Of a DNA stretch of 10,129 bases, positions 7,567 through 10,129 are shown piece by piece. This DNA comes from Alphaproteobacteria bacterium. Lineage in GTDB: Bacteria > Pseudomonadota > Alphaproteobacteria > SP197. Both the position numbers and the translations under genes were made by a program. The notes below the pieces were generated by a model, which was given only the letters and a program-made list of their open reading frames with translations, had not been told where the DNA came from and did no database searches. The first letter of the stretch is position 1. Each line of letters opens with the position of its first letter. The DNA is taken from positions 1-10,129 of the forward strand of contig JAJEBJ010000447.1 of NCBI GenBank assembly GCA_022822575.1, given 5' to 3'.

Positions 7567-7572
7567 TGTCAA
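7544..7572 (-). promoter_or_regulatory. Predicted promoter of the mraZ/dcw operon
   Basis: On the minus strand a perfect -35 hexamer TTGACA (7572-7567) is followed after 17 bases by TATTCC (7549-7544), a weak -10. Transcription would start near 7537, leaving a leader of about 38 bases before the mraZ ATG. The fourth TGGGA box abuts the -35, the third lies in the spacer and the second overlaps the -10. The -35 is convincing. The -10 matches consensus at only three positions, so the exact start site is uncertain. Confidence 0.6.
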
Positions 7573-7790
7573 ACAAGAAAACTGTGAAGTCAGTGTTTTG
7601 GGCAGTCTGTCTTGCCGTCGGAAATTCTCAACATGCTGGGGCTGTCCCGCAAGAAAATTACATCATCTTGTAGCGCGCTCGCGCCAATCGGGCTGCCCAC
7701 GTTATGTTCGACCCGACCAGTGGATAAAATGTTTCTGCCAGTGAGTTGGGAATCGCGCCCCGGCCATGTCATCGACAGACGCGGCGCAAA
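7573..7790. other. Noncoding stretch between rnpB and the dcw promoter
   Basis: About 220 bases without a credible gene; it is visibly more AT-rich than its surroundings near 7573-7600 and 7650-7670. It contains a DnaA-box-like 9-mer (AGTGGATAA, 7719-7727), a GANTC site (7750-7754), an isolated TGGGA (7747-7751) out of phase with the operator array, and an 8-base palindrome AGCGCGCT (7672-7679). I see no hairpin followed by a T-run on the minus strand, so no intrinsic terminator for rnpB can be marked. No CtrA-type TTAA-N7-TTAA pair is visible. Confidence 0.6.
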
Positions 7791-8192
7791 CGGGAATCAG
7801 GCGGACTGTAAGCCGGGTTCTGTGATCCGCCCCGTCAAGGATCCGAAGGCGGCCGATGGCCATTCATCTGGGACGCGCGTCACCGCGCGCCTCGCGCGAT
7901 CAACCCGGGCGGCGTGGTCCGGAAACGGGCCTCGTGGAATCACGTGCCGCCCCTACTCGATCTTGCTCCTGGCGGGGTTTGCCATGCCGTCTGCGTTGCC
8001 GCAGCCGCGGTGCGCTCTTGCCGCACCCTTTCACCCTTGCCGCCGGCCCAGCGGCCGGTGGCGGTCTGCTTTCTGTGGCACTTTCCCTGGGGTCACCCCC
8101 GCCGGGCGTTACCCGGCGCCATGTTTCCGTGGAGCCCGGACTTTCCTCCCTTCCCGCAAGGGAAGAGCGGCCATCCGTCCGTCTGATTCCCG
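7791..8192 (-). ncRNA. rnpB: RNase P RNA, bacterial type A
   Basis: This is the catalytic RNA subunit that removes 5' leaders from precursor tRNAs together with the RnpA protein. Read on the minus strand it carries the conserved cores in order: GAGGAAAGTCCGGGCTCC (around 8148-8131), GGGTGAAAGGGTGCGG (around 8037-8022), AGAGCGCACCGC just after, GATGAATGGCC (7868-7858) and ACAGAACCCGGCTTAC (7823-7808). The ends are set by helix P1: 5' CGGGAATCAG (8192-8183) pairs perfectly with 3' CTGATTCCCG (7800-7791), and CGGAC/GTCCG continues the helix after one mismatch. This gives about 402 nt, near the 377 nt of E. coli and usual for alphaproteobacteria. The exact termini may be off by a few bases. It lies between the amidase gene and mraZ on the same strand and has its own promoter. 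Confidence 0.96.
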
Positions 8193-8199
8193 GCGGGAA

Positions 8200-8228
8200 G
8201 AGATAGCGTGCCGTCACCACCGGGTCAA
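8200..8228 (-). promoter_or_regulatory. Predicted promoter of rnpB, overlapping the amidase stop
   Basis: On the minus strand TTGACC (8228-8223) is followed after 17 bases by TATCTC (8205-8200). The wider -10, GCTATCTC, differs at one position from the Caulobacter housekeeping consensus GCTANAWC, and TTGACCC resembles its TTGACGS -35. Transcription would start about 7-8 bases downstream, at the 5' end of RNase P RNA predicted independently from helix P1 (8192). The TGA stop of the amidase gene (8227-8225) lies inside the -35 hexamer. Confidence 0.78.
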
Positions 8229-8956
8229 CGTGCCGCGTCAAGAAGCGCCGCGACTCGGGCGATGGTCTCGCCATCCGCCACACCGTCAACCCGCGCCGGT
8301 CGAAAGTGGCGCTGGAAGGCGGTGACGACGGCAGATGTCACGGCGCCGTAGAAGCCGTCCGGCGCGACGGCGTAGCCGAAACCGGCCAGTTCTTCCTGCA
8401 GGTGCACGACGGCGCAACCCCTGTCTCCCTCGCTCAGGGATGTTGCGGCCGCAGTCTGCGGCGGCGGCCACAACCCGACGCCATGGCTCGCCAGCCAGCG
8501 CCAGTCGAAGAGTTCTCCGGGGTCCTGCTTGCGCTGCGGTGCGACGTCACTGTGTCCCAGGACATGGCGGGGACGGATGCGATGCCGCGCCACGACATCG
8601 CGGGAGAGTGTCGCCACGGCATCCATCTGCCGTCCGGGGAACGGCGGCAACCCGCCGTCGTGGCCGGGATTGACGATCTCGATTCCCACCGAAGCGCTGT
8701 TGACGTCGTGGATCCCCTGCCAGCACGCCACACCGGCATGCCAGGCGCGCCGCGTTTCCGGAACCAGCGACGTGACCTCACCATCCTCGTCGACAAGCCA
8801 GTGGGCGCTGACCCCGGATGACGGATCGACGAGACGCCGCAGGGCCATTTCGGCATCCTCCATTCCGGTATAGTGGAGGATGAGCATCGAGACTGCCGTC
8901 TGCCGGTCATTGGCATTGGGAGAGGGACAGTGCCTCGCCTTCATGCTGGTGGGCAT
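8225..8956 (-). CDS. N-acetylmuramoyl-L-alanine amidase (Amidase_2/AmpD-AmiD type) with C-terminal peptidoglycan-binding domain
   Basis: The 243-residue product is a zinc amidase that cleaves the bond between MurNAc and L-alanine in peptidoglycan or its fragments. Domain 1 (about residues 12-160) has the Amidase_2 fold signature: zinc ligands His28 (LILHYTG), His135 (LGHSDVAP) and Asp145, with catalytic Glu93 (VGIEIVN) and Lys143 in KQDPG; the K-x-D spacing matches AmpD. Domain 2 (about 175-240) is a PG_binding_1 module (GDRGCAVVHLQEEL, DGFYGAVTSAVVTAFQ). I see no signal peptide or lipobox, unlike E. coli AmiD, so it may act in the cytoplasm on recycled muropeptides as AmpD does, or be exported in another way. 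Start at 8956 or at Met5 (8944); neither has a clear ribosome binding site. The SPNxNDR stretch before the core argues against starting at Met24. It lies upstream of rnpB and divergent from the EF-G-like gene. Confidence 0.93.
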   Translation of the reverse strand: MPTSMKARHCPSPNANDRQTAVSMLILHYTGMEDAEMALRRLVDPSSGVSAHWLVDEDGEVTSLVPETRRAWHAGVACWQGIHDVNSASVGIEIVNPGHDGGLPPFPGRQMDAVATLSRDVVARHRIRPRHVLGHSDVAPQRKQDPGELFDWRWLASHGVGLWPPPQTAAATSLSEGDRGCAVVHLQEELAGFGYAVAPDGFYGAVTSAVVTAFQRHFRPARVDGVADGETIARVAALLDAAR

Positions 8957-9019
8957 TGCAGGGTCCGGCGCGTCACACTAGGTTCACACGGTGCCAGACG
9001 CGCAGCTTGTGAGACAATC
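8957..9019. promoter_or_regulatory. Divergent intergenic region with a TCACAC direct repeat
   Basis: These 63 bases must hold the promoters or leaders of both the amidase (leftward) and the EF-G-like gene (rightward), unless either promoter lies inside the opposite gene. TCACAC occurs at 8973-8978 and 8984-8989, an 11-base period that could mark an activator or repressor site. TTCACA at 8983-8988 resembles a -35 for the rightward gene, but no good -10 follows at 16-18 bases. I cannot place either promoter with confidence. Confidence 0.3.
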
Positions 9020-10129
9020 ATGCCAGACATCAGAAACATCGCCATCGTCGGCCCATCACTCAGCGGAAAGACGACTCTTCTCGAGGCCATGCTCTACATC
9101 TGCGGCGCCATCGGCCGCAAGGGTTCCGTGAAGGAAGGGAACTCCGTCGGCGATTCGGCGCCGGAAGCGCGCCAGCGCAACATGAGCACCGAAGTGAGTG
9201 CCGGCCACGCCACCTTCGAAGGCGTCCACTTCAACTTTCTCGACTGCCCCGGCTCCATCGAGTTCCAGGCCGAGGCACGCAATGCGCTGATCGGCGCCGA
9301 CGCCGCGGTGGTGGTTTACGAGCCGGTGGTGGAACGGGCAACGACCATAGCGCCGATCTTCCGCTTCCTCGAACACAACCGGATTCCCCATCTCGTGTTC
9401 ATCAACAAGATGGACCGCACCACCACCCTGATGCGCGAACTCCTGCCGGCGATGCAGAACGTCTCGGCGACACCCCTGCTGATCACGCAGGTGCCTGTGC
9501 GCGACAACGACCACGTCACCGGCTATGTCGACCTGATCAGCGAGTCCGCCTGGCGCTACCACGTGGGCGGCGCCTCCGAGGCCATCGAGATGCCGGACGG
9601 TGTCATGGAACGCGAGGACGAGGCGCGCAACCTGATGCTGGAGGCCCTCGCCGATTTCAGCGACGACCTGATGATGCAGATTCTCGAGGACGAGGTGCCG
9701 ACCCAGGAGGACGTGGTGAGCGAACTCAGCGGGGCATTCGCCGAGGCGCGGGTGGTGCCTGTCCTGCTCGGCTCCGCCGAACTCGAGAACGGTGTCCGCC
9801 GCCTGCTCCAGGAACTCCGCCACTGGGTTCCCGATCCCGGCCGCGCCGCGGCACGGCGCGGCGGCGATGGCGCATTCGCCGCCCAGGTGCTCAAGACCTA
9901 CAACACCCAGCATGGCGGCAAGCTGTCGCTGGCCCGGATCTGGCGTGGCGAGGTGAAGGACGGCGACACGGTCAACGGCAACCGCATTGGCGGCATGTAC
10001 CACCTCCAGGGCAGCCAGAACGTCAAGATCGACCGTGCCGGGGCCGGCGACATCGTCGCATTCGGCCGCCTCGAGGAAGCGCGCACCGGGGATACCCTCG
10101 TGATGGGCAACGCCGCGCCCGACGAGGAC
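9020..10129 (+). CDS. EF-G-like translational GTPase, N-terminal 370 residues (cut by window edge)
   Basis: The product begins MPDIRNIAIVGPSLSGKTTL and is open to the right edge (370 codons; full-length relatives have roughly 650-700). The G domain shows G1 GPSLSGKT (residues 11-18), G3 DCPGS (75-79), G4 NKMD (129-132) and G5 GSA (251-253). Domain II starts near 285 with AAQVLKTYNTQHGGKLSLAR (287-306), the EF-G pattern of lysine-threonine followed by GKLSxxR. Canonical EF-G has DTPGH at G3; here the catalytic histidine is serine, and the T of DTPG is cysteine. This matches a second EF-G-like family found in alphaproteobacteria whose role is not established, so it is probably not the main elongation factor (usually encoded with rpsL, rpsG and tuf). 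No ribosomal-protein genes are nearby. The ATG at 9020 is the first in frame, and its ribosome binding site (GTGAGA) is weak. Confidence 0.9.
   Translation, partial: MPDIRNIAIVGPSLSGKTTLLEAMLYICGAIGRKGSVKEGNSVGDSAPEARQRNMSTEVSAGHATFEGVHFNFLDCPGSIEFQAEARNALIGADAAVVVYEPVVERATTIAPIFRFLEHNRIPHLVFINKMDRTTTLMRELLPAMQNVSATPLLITQVPVRDNDHVTGYVDLISESAWRYHVGGASEAIEMPDGVMEREDEARNLMLEALADFSDDLMMQILEDEVPTQEDVVSELSGAFAEARVVPVLLGSAELENGVRRLLQELRHWVPDPGRAAARRGGDGAFAAQVLKTYNTQHGGKLSLARIWRGEVKDGDTVNGNRIGGMYHLQGSQNVKIDRAGAGDIVAFGRLEEARTGDTLVMGNAAPDED

Noticed and set aside
6025..7587. Plus-strand open frame of 520 codons opposite rsmH and mraZ
   Set aside because: It is antisense to two well-supported genes, runs through the MraZ operator and promoter, and shows no domain or ribosome binding site.
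7599..7603. Additional TGGGC and TGGGA (7747-7751) motifs as extra MraZ boxes
   Set aside because: Both are isolated and out of the 10-bp register of the 7532-7566 array.
7741..7790. Possible terminator stem (GCGCC...GGCGC) after rnpB
   Set aside because: The loop is over 20 bases, the stem is short and no T-run follows, so it is not an intrinsic terminator by normal criteria.
7612..8325. Plus-strand open frame of 237 codons over the rnpB region
   Set aside because: It is antisense to the RNase P RNA, whose conserved cores and P1 helix explain the sequence; Arg/Pro/Ser-rich with no domain.
9056..10003. Minus-strand open frame of 315 codons opposite the EF-G-like gene
   Set aside because: It is antisense to a clear GTPase with G1, G3, G4 and G5 motifs; no motif of its own.
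1..10129. Search for CRISPR arrays, insertion sequences, tRNA genes, toxin-antitoxin or phage-defence genes
   Set aside because: No regularly spaced long repeats, transposase motifs, tRNA cloverleafs or defence domains were seen; gene density and order are those of a conserved core locus.

Overview
The window is a chromosomal core region of a high-GC alphaproteobacterium. It looks closest to Rhodospirillales/Rhizobiales-type genomes, but the genus cannot be fixed from the sequence. The reasons are: a division and cell-wall (dcw) cluster in the order mraZ-rsmH-ftsL-ftsI-murE-murF-mraY-murD, with an AmpD/AmiD-type amidase and the RNase P RNA gene directly upstream; a MurF P-loop of the TGSVGKTGTK form; an rnpB promoter that fits the alphaproteobacterial housekeeping pattern; and a divergent EF-G-like GTPase with a DCPGS G3 motif.

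Layout, right to left along the minus strand. An N-acetylmuramoyl-L-alanine amidase gene (8225-8956) is followed by rnpB (about 7791-8192), whose promoter overlaps the amidase stop codon. A noncoding stretch of about 290 bp (7500-7790) holds the dcw promoter, covered by four TGGGA boxes at exact 10-bp spacing, which is the expected MraZ operator. Then come mraZ (7008-7499), rsmH (6061-7011), ftsL (5726-6064), ftsI (4032-5729), murE (2585-4045), murF (1194-2588), mraY (101-1189) and the first 31 codons of murD (1-95, cut by the window edge). Neighbouring genes from mraZ to murD overlap by 4 or 14 bases or are 3-5 bases apart, so the block is very probably one translationally coupled operon. On the plus strand a divergent EF-G-like GTPase gene starts at 9020 and runs off the right edge.

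How the genes work together. MraZ is a DNA-binding autorepressor of the operon and RsmH methylates 16S rRNA. FtsL and FtsI belong to the septal peptidoglycan synthesis complex. MurD, MurE and MurF build the UDP-MurNAc-pentapeptide (with meso-diaminopimelate at position 3, from the DNPR motif of MurE), and MraY transfers it to undecaprenyl phosphate as lipid I. The amidase next door cleaves the MurNAc-peptide bond in turnover or recycling.

I found no evidence of a previously undescribed system. This is conserved housekeeping DNA, and every long antisense frame reads as a high-GC shadow of a real gene. The points most worth a second look are the MraZ box array lying exactly over the promoter with a GANTC methylation site inside it, the lack of a visible terminator between rnpB and mraZ, the His-to-Ser change in the G3 motif of the EF-G-like protein, and the amidase without an export signal.
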